Source: Acidobacteriota bacterium
Lineage (GTDB): Bacteria; Zixibacteria; MSB-5A5; GN15; FEB-12
DNA: 55,515 nucleotides
Direction of reading: 5' to 3'
Assembly: GCA_035529075.1 (NCBI GenBank)
Contig: DATKXK010000004.1
Location: 1-55,515 of the forward strand
Under the pieces are notes generated by a model, which searched no databases, was not told the origin of the DNA, and saw only the letters and a list, made by a program, of their open reading frames with translations. Made by a program: the position numbers and the translations under genes. Within the stretch, counting starts at the first letter, position 1, and every line of letters starts with the position of its first letter. Below are positions 1 through 8,905 of the stretch, one piece after another.

Positions 1-369
1 AATCGACGGGACATCGCTGGTGAACTCCACTCTCCCGCCGTTGTAGCTCCACTGCCAGTCATCCCAGGTCTGCTTGATCGTGAGGCCCGGTGACGGATCA
101 GTCTCCGCGAGACCGGCGGTGCCCAGAGAAGACCGCGTCGACATCCAGTTGCGTGCGGTGGCAAGGGGATCATAATCCTTGAGCCCGACCGCCCTTACAG
201 GTTCGCGATCGATGCGCGGGAAGCCGTACTGTGTGATGTTGTTGGTCCGCTTGTCAAGCACCCGGTCCCCCGAGGCCTGGTCAAAGACGGCCCTGGCCGA
301 GACAGAGATGGCCAGCAGAGCAACACACGCCGTCGTGAGAAGAAGAAGATAGAATAGTTTTTTCGTCAT
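1..369 (-). CDS. Secreted dockerin-family paralogue, N-terminal part (cut by window edge)
   Basis: The reading frame starts at the ATG at 369 behind AGGAG and runs off the left edge of the window (123 codons present). It opens MTKKLFYLLLLT and continues as a hydrophobic signal peptide ending near SARA, then FDQASGDRVLDKRTNNITQY. That matches the start of the two full-length paralogues downstream (KAWFDPRNRVTSDISDRVTKY and similar), and the later stretch SSLGTAGLAE is also shared. It is therefore the third copy of the same secreted family. The catalytic or binding part and any dockerin tail lie outside the window, so nothing more can be said about function. Confidence 0.8.
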   Translation of the reverse strand, partial: MTKKLFYLLLLTTACVALLAISVSARAVFDQASGDRVLDKRTNNITQYGFPRIDREPVRAVGLKDYDPLATARNWMSTRSSLGTAGLAETDPSPGLTIKQTWDDWQWSYNGGRVEFTSDVPSI

Positions 370-463
370 TCCTGGCTCCTTTCAGTAGCCCTAATGACTC
401 ATCATTCCGGGCCCGCCCCTCCGAAAGCGGGTCTGTACCTGAAACCATAAGACCAGACAGCCC

Positions 464-532
464 TTACGTGCCCGGCCGGCACCGGGCGGAGGTCAACGCA
501 AGTGCTGCGGTTACTCTCCTTCTGAGGTTCAC
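464..532 (-). CDS. Short upstream ORF 1 in the leader of the partial paralogue
   Basis: A 22-codon frame starting with GTG directly inside a near-perfect anti-16S sequence (AAAGGAGGTGA). Codons 5-8 read R-R-V-T. The two other paralogues have a GTG-started frame in the same setting with [RK]-R-V-T at exactly the same codons and synonymous differences (AGA/CGA, GTA/GTG, ACC/ACA). This argues that the start of the frame is translated. The tail is not conserved. It could be a regulatory leader peptide; no function is known to me. Confidence 0.45.
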   Translation of the reverse strand: MNLRRRVTAALALTSARCRPGT

Positions 533-611
533 CTCCTTTCCCTTCACAGGCTGCGTTGACGCAGCCCCGGCCGACAAAGGTAGCATATCGTCCGGTGTCG
601 ACCGTGTGTTC

Positions 612-640
612 AAGATACCAAAAAAAGCGCGTTCAACCAA
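612..640 (-). promoter_or_regulatory. Putative sigma70 promoter of the partial paralogue
   Basis: On the minus strand TTGGTT (640-635) and TATCTT (617-612) are separated by 17 bp. Transcription would start near 605, giving a leader of about 235 nt. The leader contains a GGCTGCG/CGCAGCC hairpin (about 553-570) just before the short upstream ORF. Confidence 0.5.
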
Positions 641-763
641 GCTCTTGCTGGAATTAATGCCGCCCACATTCCGGATGCAAGCCGGAATGCGTGGAATTTC
701 GCCGTGAGTCCCGGGTTTGGGACGATGCGGCGGACTGGCGTGTACTCCTCCCAGAAAGAGTCA

Positions 764-912
764 CAAAAAACCCCTGGAAGTCAAGCCTTCAGGGGCGAAT
801 TTGAGACGGGCCAAGTTCACTGAACCCATCGCCATTGGTACGGTTCACAGAGGCAACCCGCGCCGACTGAGCCGCACACGAGCCGGCAACCTATCGGCCA
901 CGCCCCTCTTAC
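764..912 (-). ncRNA. Structured small RNA gene, about 150 nt (possible 6S RNA)
   Basis: No protein frame is convincing here, but the minus strand has every part of a small RNA gene. A consensus promoter sits just upstream. The 5' end GGGGCG (906-901) can close a long stem with CGCCCC (797-792). Internal hairpins include a GAACC/GGGTTC pair. The 3' end is a strong intrinsic terminator, CCCCTGAAG/CTTCCAGGGG followed by six T (770-764). The terminator stem overlaps the closing stem, so the two are alternatives. I do not see the SRP GGAAGG signature, a tmRNA tag or RNase P motifs. Length, promoter strength and the closed long-stem layout fit 6S RNA, but this is a guess. Confidence 0.5.
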
Positions 913-918
913 CACTGT

Positions 919-947
919 AGAATAACTCGGGAATCGCGCGGTGTCAA
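919..947 (-). promoter_or_regulatory. Consensus sigma70 promoter of the small RNA
   Basis: Minus strand TTGACA (947-942), a 17 bp spacer, then TATTCT (924-919). The predicted start lies six or seven bases downstream, right before the GGGGCG that opens the RNA stem. This is among the best promoters in the window. Confidence 0.65.
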
Positions 948-1006
948 GACCTATGTAGATTTTGGTGCCCGGCGGTGGATTTCCCCATCCGGCTTAAGGG
1001 GGTAAC

Positions 1007-1037
1007 TAAAACCACCCCCGGGCCGGGGGGTGGTTTT
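1007..1037 (-). terminator. Intrinsic terminator after the first full-length dockerin protein
   Basis: A GC-rich inverted repeat (CCACCCC.../...GGGGTGG) flanked by A-run and T-run, about 30 bp past the stop codon of the gene ending at 1069. It is symmetrical and may work in both directions. Confidence 0.75.
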
Positions 1038-1068
1038 GCGCGTAACTATTTACCGTTTAAAGAGATAA

Positions 1069-4000
1069 CTAGCACGGATTGAGTGGAGGTGCCGGCTTGG
1101 TGATAAACAGGTAGTCGATCAGAGCCGTCAGGTCGCCGATGTCGATGACACCAGCGGGATCACCGTCGATATTGGCCTCCTCCGGACACGGCAGAACCGG
1201 AGCCGGCTTGGTGATGAACAGGTAGTCGATCAGCGCCGTCAGGTCGCCGATGTCGACGACTTCACCCGGGTCGCCGTCGACGTTACCCACGACGTTCTTG
1301 CAGCAGCCGCACAGTTCCTCGCAGCCGGCGCGAAGGTTGACGCGGTACCATTCGAAGGCGGCGTCGAGATTGGCCTTGACGTCGTCGACCGTACCGTCAT
1401 GCACCGACGTTACTACCGAGTAAACGGTCAGGGTGTCGGCAGCCTCCAGCGTCCAGTCATGCACGTAGGTCATGACCATGTGCATGTCGGTAGTATCCGG
1501 CTCCGCGTATGGGGAGAGGGCACCGCTGAGGGTGTCGGTCTTCTCCCACAGCATCGGCGGGTAGAGGTTGCCGTCGCGGCGCGTCGAGCCGTCCGGGAAG
1601 GTGTCGGCCACGAAGACGTCACTGTCGTTGCGGGCGCTGTACACGCCATAGGGGGTGCATACTCCCGCGCACGGATCGTCGATCAGTTCCTGGGCGGTGT
1701 GGAAGCCGAGCAGCCGGTGGGAGCCAAAGCGTCTCTCGTTGAGCTGGCAGCCGGGCACGGTGGCGGTGTCGGTCCCCTTCAGGTAGACCGCGTTATGGTC
1801 CGGAAGAACGCCGGAGACGTTATTCGCTCCGTTGTCGGCGGGAATATCCCAGTCGATGGCTTCACCGATCACGAGGTTGCTGTGCGGGTTGCCGTCAAGG
1901 GAGGAGAAGCGCGTGCGCATAATGATAAAGTCGGTGCTGTCGCCGCCGCCGGTGGGGGCGAAATACTCGCGCTCGACCGCAATGGTCGTGTCGGCATTGA
2001 CCACGGTACCGGTGAAGTAGCCGTCGAAGTTGGTTCCCGAAACGGGGCCGGATGCGGCGAAACCGTCAACGCGCTTGAAAGCCAGGTAGGTGGCGAAGCT
2101 GGCCTGGTGCATGGCATAGTTGAGCACGTACGACGTGTCAATATCGACAATATCGCGCTGCATGACCAGCGGACCGCCGCTGTACAGATACACGCTGGCG
2201 CTGCTGTTGCATTCGCCGCCATCAGTCACGAAGTCGAGATTGACGAGCCCGTTGGTGCCGCCGTTGGCACCCATTTCCGCATTGTTGGAAACGACCAGCC
2301 GCACGAAGTCATCCTCGTGGACCGGGCGCAGCAACCCCGAGGTGGCCAGCGTATCCCAAGCCATCCCGATAACCGTGTCGGCGACGATGTACGCGATCAT
2401 GATGGGCAGGGAATCCCGGTTGTCCGCATCCGAGAACAGGCAGACCTCACCGTCCAGGGCGACGATGGTGCCCGGGCTGTCGATGGTCCCGTCCTTGTTG
2501 ATGATGATGTCAAAGGTTCCGGTGTTGTAGACGCCGGCGCCTACGGCAAGGCTGGCCGCCGAGACGTCAAGCCAGTCTGACGGGCCGGTATCGTCTTCGA
2601 ATACCTTAATCGAATCCACCGATAGCGGGACGTTGCCGTCGTTGGTGACGGTTACGGGGATGGTGTCGGCCTGGCCGTGCTTGCAGTAGCTCGGGTACCC
2701 CAACTCATCGGGCGCGACCACAATCTGGGGCGCGTCAACGGGATCGACACAGGCCAGCCGCATCCACTTGAGGGGGTTGAGCGTAAGCATGTTGTTGGCC
2801 TCAGGGTCCCGCCAGCCCGGGGCGGGATAGTGGTCCTCGGTATAGAACGCGTGCAGATAGTGGTGGCCGGTATACTCACCGCTCGGATCCACGAAATCGG
2901 CACCCGGCCATTTCAACTCGACGCCGTAGGCGGAGCTGTCCATGCCGTAGCGGCTGAGCGTAGGCCGCGTATCGTTCATGCAGGTGCCGCCGTAGCCGGC
3001 CGAATCACAGCCGGGCGTGTAGGAGTTGGTCAGATCCCGTGCTGCGTCCCAGAGGATGCCGTCGAGAGTCGTGGAGACGCAGATGGCGATCTCACCGTTG
3101 GCCGCCCTGGTGCGATCGGCAAAACCGCTGGCGCAGTCATCGGTCTGTGGCAGGCCGAAATTACCCCAGGCGTCAAGGTACTGGGTGAACACCGTGTACA
3201 GGTGGCTGTTGCATTCGGAGATGGAGAAGTAACCCAGGTACATCGTCCCGGGGCTTCCGAACCCGCAGACCTGGGTGTTGTAATTGATGCCCCATTCCGC
3301 GTTATGTACGCGCGTTATGGTGCCTTCGGCTTTAGGACCCGGGACGCGATCGGTCCAGTGGAACATGCTTGACGAAAAATCACCCCAGAAGAAGATCGGG
3401 TCGTTGTACGGGTCGGCGACAATCGGCTCGGCGTTAAAAACGATGTGCAGGCCGCCCTCGGAGTCGTACAGCGCACTGGTCTCTACCCAGGCGGCGTGGG
3501 ACGCCTGCGTGCCCGTGCGCGGGTAACTGGTCAGGTTGGTAGGCAGACCCCAACTGGCCCCGCCGTTGTCCGACAGCCTGAAAAACACCTCGACATCATA
3601 TACCTGGTTGTTGGCATAGGCCATGTCGTGGTAGTGGGTGTACGACACGGCTACGTCGCCGGAGACGCGCGACGCGGCAATGCTGCCGTTGACGTAGAAA
3701 GCCGTGGTGTCCATCACCGTCGGACCTTCCCACGTTCCCGCGTCTCCCGTTCCCAGCTTGCGGTAATACGAGATGGCACCCTCGAGCAGGTTGCGGGCTG
3801 TGGGATGCGCTACGGTCGAGCTCTCGCCGGCCAGAACGTGCATGATGGTGTCGTTGTTATATTCCTGGACTTCGATTTTGCAGAAGGTGAGGTGGTTGGT
3901 GACGTCCAGGAAGTGCCCGTCGTTGTACTGAACCGCCGGGATCACCGAGCCGGCGCCGAAGAAACAACTGTGTTGTGAGGGCTGGAAATAGAAGTGGTTG

Positions 4001-4575
4001 TCGGCACTGCCGCCGGCGTCGTCTTCACCACCAAAAACCAGCAGTCCGCGCGGATCGATGTCGTTCATCACCCACTGGCCGGTCTGGTCCGTGGGCTGTA
4101 CCTCGCAGCCAACCCCGGAACCGCGTGGCCAGTCCGCAGCGACCGGGTCATAGATGTTGTACCCGAAGCGGGAGTTGGCCGAGGGGGAGGTGGCGTCCGA
4201 ATACGTGAAATGGATCGACGGGGTCGGCCCGCCGAAACTGACCATATGCCCGGCCGGCGGGCGGTACTGGTCATCCATGTACGTGTTGTCTACGACCATA
4301 CCGGCCGACTGAACCGCGCCTGGCTGGGCGGCCCCGAGCGACGCTCTGGCATCGCGACGAGAGGGATCGGCCGGCCAGGCCGAAAAGTCCTCCGGAACGC
4401 CCCGCGCCACCAAATTGTCGCGGACACTCGGCAGGGCGTACCTTGTGATCTTGGTCAACCGGTCATCCTGGACGCGATCACGCCGGTCGTAGACCGCCTT
4501 CGATACGGCCGTGCCCACAAACAGCGCGCACAGGATCAAGACCAGGATTGCCAAGGATAGATAACGTTTTGCCAT
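1069..4575 (-). CDS. Large secreted beta-propeller-like protein with C-terminal dockerin pair
   Basis: A 1168-residue exported protein starting at ATG 4575 behind GAGGAGAG. Residues 1-27 are a signal peptide. The first half has sialidase-type Asp-box features (SDNGGASWG near residue 340) and repeated aromatic/glycine blocks, suggesting a beta-propeller. The middle (about 620-760) looks like an Ig-type module with VTNDGNVPLSVDSIKVFE. The last 75 residues are two dockerin-like calcium repeats, GNVDGDPGEVVDIGDLTALI and NIDGDPAGVIDIGDLTALI, each followed by DYLFITKPAP. Dockerins normally bind cohesins on scaffolds or surfaces; no cohesin is visible here. It is a tandem paralogue of the gene at 5254-8754 with an almost identical C-terminus. 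Substrate unknown. Confidence 0.85.
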   Translation of the reverse strand: MAKRYLSLAILVLILCALFVGTAVSKAVYDRRDRVQDDRLTKITRYALPSVRDNLVARGVPEDFSAWPADPSRRDARASLGAAQPGAVQSAGMVVDNTYMDDQYRPPAGHMVSFGGPTPSIHFTYSDATSPSANSRFGYNIYDPVAADWPRGSGVGCEVQPTDQTGQWVMNDIDPRGLLVFGGEDDAGGSADNHFYFQPSQHSCFFGAGSVIPAVQYNDGHFLDVTNHLTFCKIEVQEYNNDTIMHVLAGESSTVAHPTARNLLEGAISYYRKLGTGDAGTWEGPTVMDTTAFYVNGSIAASRVSGDVAVSYTHYHDMAYANNQVYDVEVFFRLSDNGGASWGLPTNLTSYPRTGTQASHAAWVETSALYDSEGGLHIVFNAEPIVADPYNDPIFFWGDFSSSMFHWTDRVPGPKAEGTITRVHNAEWGINYNTQVCGFGSPGTMYLGYFSISECNSHLYTVFTQYLDAWGNFGLPQTDDCASGFADRTRAANGEIAICVSTTLDGILWDAARDLTNSYTPGCDSAGYGGTCMNDTRPTLSRYGMDSSAYGVELKWPGADFVDPSGEYTGHHYLHAFYTEDHYPAPGWRDPEANNMLTLNPLKWMRLACVDPVDAPQIVVAPDELGYPSYCKHGQADTIPVTVTNDGNVPLSVDSIKVFEDDTGPSDWLDVSAASLAVGAGVYNTGTFDIIINKDGTIDSPGTIVALDGEVCLFSDADNRDSLPIMIAYIVADTVIGMAWDTLATSGLLRPVHEDDFVRLVVSNNAEMGANGGTNGLVNLDFVTDGGECNSSASVYLYSGGPLVMQRDIVDIDTSYVLNYAMHQASFATYLAFKRVDGFAASGPVSGTNFDGYFTGTVVNADTTIAVEREYFAPTGGGDSTDFIIMRTRFSSLDGNPHSNLVIGEAIDWDIPADNGANNVSGVLPDHNAVYLKGTDTATVPGCQLNERRFGSHRLLGFHTAQELIDDPCAGVCTPYGVYSARNDSDVFVADTFPDGSTRRDGNLYPPMLWEKTDTLSGALSPYAEPDTTDMHMVMTYVHDWTLEAADTLTVYSVVTSVHDGTVDDVKANLDAAFEWYRVNLRAGCEELCGCCKNVVGNVDGDPGEVVDIGDLTALIDYLFITKPAPVLPCPEEANIDGDPAGVIDIGDLTALIDYLFITKPAPPLNPC

Positions 4576-4620
4576 TTCAACTCTCCTCGAACGATTTAAG
4601 TACCCTTGTGACAGCGTATA

Positions 4621-4728
4621 CTACATGTTGTCGGCTGGAAGAGCTTGGGATATTAGGAGTTGCGCCTGTCTTGACCGGACATACGGACTCTGCCAGGCCG
4701 ACTGTGTTACTCTCCGCTTATGGATCAC
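4621..4728 (-). CDS. Short upstream ORF 2 in the leader of the 1069-4575 gene
   Basis: A 35-codon frame beginning GTG ATC CAT inside AGGGAGGTGATCC, a sequence complementary to the whole 3' end of 16S rRNA. It ends 45 bases before the ATG of the main gene. Codons 5-8 encode R-R-V-T, as in the leaders of the two paralogues. The ribosome site here is stronger than that of the main gene, so translation of the leader is likely to influence downstream expression. This is inference from sequence only. Confidence 0.45.
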   Translation of the reverse strand: MIHKRRVTQSAWQSPYVRSRQAQLLISQALPADNM

Positions 4729-5100
4729 CTCCCTTCACCGCCCCGTTTCCGCCAGCGCGAGAAGCTGCCTGGGGGGCGTATAGACCGTCACCGGTCCTGG
4801 GAAATCTGTTCCGGAACCGGTCGTTGCGACGTCTATCCGGCTTGGAACCACTTGCCCGGAAAACGCGGCGAGCCGCCGCACCGGTCAGGAGGAAATCTGC
4901 GGGTACCGGTGGCGGCCCTGCCCGCAACTCACCCGCGCACGGGCTCTAAGAAACCCGGAGGCGGAATGCGTGGTGCTGTGATCAGGTCGGGTGGAGTCTG
5001 AAATCCCTCATATTTCGGGATCAGCAAAGAGTGAAGTCTGATCATGACTGCGCTGCGGACGAGTCATGGGCGCTGCGATCACACGCCTCCTCCCTGCCAT

Positions 5101-5129
5101 ACAATACCGGGCCGGGCCCGGCTTGTCAA
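5101..5129 (-). promoter_or_regulatory. Sigma70-like promoter of the 1069-4575 gene
   Basis: Minus strand TTGACA (5129-5124), 17 bp, TATTGT (5106-5101). The start point near 5095 leaves a 5' leader of about 520 nt before the ATG at 4575, unusually long. It holds the short upstream ORF and several GC-rich inverted repeats. I recognise no known riboswitch in it. Confidence 0.65.
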
Positions 5130-5183
5130 GGGCTATGTATGTACAGCACCCCATGCGCGGGTTCCGGTGACGGTTCGCGCAGG

Positions 5184-5220
5184 CAAAAAAACCACCCCCG
5201 GCCCCGGGCCGAGGGTGGTT
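5184..5220 (-). terminator. Intrinsic terminator after the second full-length dockerin protein
   Basis: On the minus strand CCACCC-CGGCCC pairs with GGGCCG-GGGTGG and is followed by a run of seven T. It lies between the end of the upstream gene (5254) and the promoter of the downstream one, so the paralogues are separate transcription units. Confidence 0.75.
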
Positions 5221-5253
5221 ATGCATCTAACTAAATACCGTTCAGCACAGCCA

Positions 5254-8200
5254 TTAGCACGGATTGAGCGGAGGTGCCGGCTTGGTGATGAACAGGTAGT
5301 CGATCAGCGCCGTCAGGTCGCCGATGTCGATGACACCAGCGGGATCAGCGTCGATATTGGCCTCCTCCGGACACGGCAGGACCGGAGCCGGCTTGGTGAT
5401 GAACAGGTAGTCGATCAGCGCCGTCAGGTCGCCGATGTCGACGACTTCACCCGGGTCGCCGTCGACGTTACCCACGACGTTCTTGCAGCAGCCGCACACA
5501 TCTTCGCAGCCGTCGCGAAGGTTGACGCGGTACCATTCGAAGGCGGCGTCGAGATTGGCCTTAAGGTCGACGACTGTGCCATTGTGCACCGACGTCACGA
5601 CCGAGTACACTTCGAGCGTGTCGGTGCCGCCCAGCGTCCAGTCGTGCAACCACGTCGACACCGTATGCAGGTCATCGACCTCATCGATGGCGTGTATGCC
5701 CGCGAGGGTGTCGGTCTTCTCCCACAGCATCGGCGGGTAAAGGTTGCCGTCGCGGCGCGTCGAGCCATCCGGGAAGGTGTCGGTAACGAAGATATCACTG
5801 TCGTTGCGGGCGCTGTACACGCCATAGGGGGTGCATACTCCCGCGCACGGATCGGTGTTGAACTCCTCGTTGGTGTAATATCCCAGCAGCATGGAAGCGC
5901 CGAAGCGATTGTTGTTCGGCTGGCACGGTGTCGTGGTGGTGTCCGTACCCTGCTGGTAGACGGTGTTGTACTCCGGCAGCGCCCCGGACTGATCACCGGT
6001 GCCGTTCACGGCGACGATATCCCAGTCGATTACCTCGCCGAACACCATGTTTTCATGGGGGTTACCGTCGTAGGAGAAGAAGCGGGTGCGCACGATAACG
6101 AAGTCGGAACTGTCGGCCCCGCCGGTGGGCGCGTACCACTCACACTCCGCGGCGATGGTGGTGTCGCGGTTGACAAAGGTGCCGCTAAACCAGCCATCGA
6201 AGTTGGTGCCGGCGATCGGTGCGGGCGACGCCCTGTCGTGCACCGGCTTGAAGGAAATGTCGGTGGCGAAATTCGCCTGGTGCATGGAATAGCTCATGAC
6301 AAACGAGGTGTCGGTATCGACAATGTCGCGCCGCATGGCCAGCGGACCGCCGCTGTAAAGGTACACGGTGGCGACAGCGTCGCATTCGTTGCCGGACTCC
6401 GTATAGTCAAGGTTTACCGAAGTCAGACCGTTCTGGCCCATGCCGCCCGTGTTGGCTAGGACGAGTTGCACGAAGTCATCGGTGCCGCCACCGGTGTAGG
6501 TGCTGAGCGTATCCCACTCCATGCCGACGACGGTGTCAGCAACAATGTACTGAATGACGACGCCCGTGGAGTCGCGGTTGGCCGCGTCGGACCACACTGA
6601 GACCTCGCCGTTGAGAGCCACGATGGTCCCCGGGGCGTTGACAATCCCGCCACTGTTGATGATGATGCCGAAGGTCTCCGTGTTGAGAACGCCGGCCCCG
6701 ACCGTCATGTCGGTCTTGGTTATGCCGAGCCAACCGGACGGCGCGGAAGTCTCGAATGCCTTGATCGAGTCCACCGTAAGCGGCACGTTGCCGTCGTTGG
6801 TGACAATGATCGTCTCGAGCGTCGTGTCGCCGTGCTGGACGTAATCCGGGTACCCGATCGTATCCGCAGACAGTATTATCTGCGGAGCCTCGATGGGTTC
6901 CACACACGGTATCCGCATCCACTTCAGCGGATTCGGTGTGGTCATGTTGTACGTCTCAGGATCTCTCCAACCGGGGCCCGGGTAGTGGTCCTCGGTGTAA
7001 AAGACGTGCAGATAGTACGGATCGGTCCAGGTGCCGTTGTCCGGAACGACGAGCTCGTCACCCGGCCAGGTCAGGGCCTGGCCGTAGGCCGCACTGTCCA
7101 TCCCGTACCGGGACACGGTAATACGCGAATCGTTCATGCATACGCCGCCGTAGCCGGCCGAGTCGCATCCAGGCGTGTAGCTCTTGCTCAGGTTTCGCGC
7201 TGCATCCCACAGCAGGCCGTCCAAAGAGCTTGAGACCACCATGGCCGCCTCACCGTTGGCCGCGTAGTACCGGTCCGTGAAACCGCTCGCACAGTCGTCA
7301 ACCTGCGCGGGGCCGAAAATGCCCCAGGCATCGAGCCACTGGCTGAAAAAGCAGTACAGACGGCCGTTACACTCGGCGATCGATTCATAACCGATGTAGC
7401 TGACGCCGGGCGCCCCGAAACCGCATACCTGCGTATTATAGGCGATACCCCAGTTGGCGTTGTGCGCCCTGACAATGGTACCACCGGCGTTAGGTCCGGG
7501 GACCCGGTCACTCCAGTGGTACAGGCTGGCCGAGAAGTCGCCCCAGAAGTAAATCGGATCGTCGTAGACGTTCTCCACCGTCTGGTCGGCGGTCCAGATA
7601 ATGTGCAGGTAGTCTTCCGAATCGTAGATCGAATGGGTGTTAATAAAGGCCGTCTGCGAGGGCAGGATCCGCGAGTAGTTCGTCATGTTCGTCTGCGGAC
7701 CCCAGGTCGCACCGGCATTGGTGGACGTTCGGAAGTACACCTCCACGTCGTACCGCTGGTTCTCCACGATACCGAGCGCGTGCTGCTTGGTGTAGGCCAC
7801 CGCAACTTTGCCGGACACCCTCGAGGCGGCAATAGAGCCGTTCGAGATGTCCTGCACGCCGGACGAAGAGTTCATAATGTCAATCAGAAACGGCCCTTCC
7901 CAGGCGCAGGTCGCATCCATCTTCTCCCCGAACTTCCGGAAGTAGTTGATGGTGTTTCCGCGGATGTCAAACGGGTTGCCCGCGTGGGTGACCGTAAACT
8001 CGCTTTCCACCGCGATGCAGTGGACAATGGTGTCGCCGCCGAACTCCTGGATTTCGATCCTCGGGTGTCCCAGGTAGTTGGCCGGTGTCAGGAACGTCGC
8101 ATTGTACTGCGTCGGGAGGATCAGGCAGCCGGCGCCGAAAAAGCAGCTGTGCTGTGAAGGCTGCGAGTAGAAGTGGTTGTCGCGCGAACCGCCGGCGTTA

Positions 8201-8754
8201 TCGACGGCGCCTATAACGACATACCCCGCCGGCGAGACGGCCATATTCGGCCACAGACCTTCCTCGTCGGTCGCATTGATCAAACAGCCCACCCCGGCGC
8301 CGCGCGGCCAGTCACCGGCGCCCGTCGGGTCGTACACGTTGTAACCGATCAGACCGTTGACCAAAGGACCGCTGGCCCAGCCATAAACGAAGTGTACGGA
8401 CGGTGCGGGACCGCGAAAGTCCACCTGATGGTTACCGCCCGGGAACAACTGGTCGTCGTTATAGCTGATTATAACCGGGAAACCGGGCGATTCCACCGCC
8501 GCCGGAGCGGCTGCCGCGCCGAGCGATCGGCCGGCATATGGATAGGAGGTAATCGCCTCAGCCTGGTCAGGCACGTCACCCCAGGCAACCGGCTTTGAGG
8601 CAACCTTGGGGAAACTATACTTGGTGACCCGGTCGGATATGTCACTGGTCACGCGATTTCGTGGGTCAAACCAGGCCTTGGAAGCCACGGTAGCCGCCAT
8701 CAGGGCCACCATCAGCGAAACCAAGACCAGTAATGACAAAAGCTTCTTTGTCAT
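5254..8754 (-). CDS. Large secreted beta-propeller-like protein with C-terminal dockerin pair (paralogue 2)
   Basis: 1166 residues from ATG 8754, chosen because AAAGGAG stands five bases before it; an in-frame TTG five codons upstream is less likely. It has an N-terminal signal peptide (MTKKLLSLLVLVSLMVAL). A propeller-like half carries an Asp-box-like STNAGATWG, and an Ig-like module contains VTNDGNVPLTVDSIKAFE. The C-terminus is the same two dockerin-like repeats as in its neighbour, with one obvious change (NIDADP for NIDGDP). Long stretches align residue for residue with the 1069-4575 product, for example SQPSQHSCFFGAG and YSARNDSD. Role unknown; surface attachment or a cell-envelope complex is suggested only by the dockerins. 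Confidence 0.85.
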   Translation of the reverse strand: MTKKLLSLLVLVSLMVALMAATVASKAWFDPRNRVTSDISDRVTKYSFPKVASKPVAWGDVPDQAEAITSYPYAGRSLGAAAAPAAVESPGFPVIISYNDDQLFPGGNHQVDFRGPAPSVHFVYGWASGPLVNGLIGYNVYDPTGAGDWPRGAGVGCLINATDEEGLWPNMAVSPAGYVVIGAVDNAGGSRDNHFYSQPSQHSCFFGAGCLILPTQYNATFLTPANYLGHPRIEIQEFGGDTIVHCIAVESEFTVTHAGNPFDIRGNTINYFRKFGEKMDATCAWEGPFLIDIMNSSSGVQDISNGSIAASRVSGKVAVAYTKQHALGIVENQRYDVEVYFRTSTNAGATWGPQTNMTNYSRILPSQTAFINTHSIYDSEDYLHIIWTADQTVENVYDDPIYFWGDFSASLYHWSDRVPGPNAGGTIVRAHNANWGIAYNTQVCGFGAPGVSYIGYESIAECNGRLYCFFSQWLDAWGIFGPAQVDDCASGFTDRYYAANGEAAMVVSSSLDGLLWDAARNLSKSYTPGCDSAGYGGVCMNDSRITVSRYGMDSAAYGQALTWPGDELVVPDNGTWTDPYYLHVFYTEDHYPGPGWRDPETYNMTTPNPLKWMRIPCVEPIEAPQIILSADTIGYPDYVQHGDTTLETIIVTNDGNVPLTVDSIKAFETSAPSGWLGITKTDMTVGAGVLNTETFGIIINSGGIVNAPGTIVALNGEVSVWSDAANRDSTGVVIQYIVADTVVGMEWDTLSTYTGGGTDDFVQLVLANTGGMGQNGLTSVNLDYTESGNECDAVATVYLYSGGPLAMRRDIVDTDTSFVMSYSMHQANFATDISFKPVHDRASPAPIAGTNFDGWFSGTFVNRDTTIAAECEWYAPTGGADSSDFVIVRTRFFSYDGNPHENMVFGEVIDWDIVAVNGTGDQSGALPEYNTVYQQGTDTTTTPCQPNNNRFGASMLLGYYTNEEFNTDPCAGVCTPYGVYSARNDSDIFVTDTFPDGSTRRDGNLYPPMLWEKTDTLAGIHAIDEVDDLHTVSTWLHDWTLGGTDTLEVYSVVTSVHNGTVVDLKANLDAAFEWYRVNLRDGCEDVCGCCKNVVGNVDGDPGEVVDIGDLTALIDYLFITKPAPVLPCPEEANIDADPAGVIDIGDLTALIDYLFITKPAPPLNPC

Positions 8755-8791
8755 CTTTGCTCCTTTCAATGCTCAAAATTTCTTCCCAACC

Positions 8792-8905
8792 TCAGCAATC
8801 GAGAGCAGCGCGCGGATGTGCAGCACCGCCCTGCTCGACGCAACAGTCTTGCCTCGTGATTGTAGCTGGAGATTGCGTCCGTGTCACTCGTTTCTGCGAA
8901 ATCAC
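8792..8905 (-). CDS. Short upstream ORF 3 in the leader of the 5254-8754 gene
   Basis: A 37-codon frame starting GTG ATT TCG within AAGGGAGGTGA. Codons 5-8 read K-R-V-T, matching the other two leaders by position, with different codons for R (CGA) and V (GTG). The remaining residues show no similarity to the other leaders. It ends about 37 bases before the start of the main gene. Confidence 0.42.
   Translation of the reverse strand: MISQKRVTRTQSPATITRQDCCVEQGGAAHPRAALDC

Noticed and set aside
1399-2580. Long plus-strand open frame opposite the dockerin gene
   Set aside because: It is antisense to a gene with signal peptide, domain features and paralogues, and its composition (Arg/Val/Gly-rich without motifs) is that of a shadow in GC-rich DNA. 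The same holds for 5044-6459, 30174-31535 and 17288-18418.
4576-5095. Known riboswitch in the 520 nt leader
   Set aside because: I looked for c-di-GMP, cobalamin, TPP, glycine and molybdenum-cofactor signatures and found none of the conserved loops.
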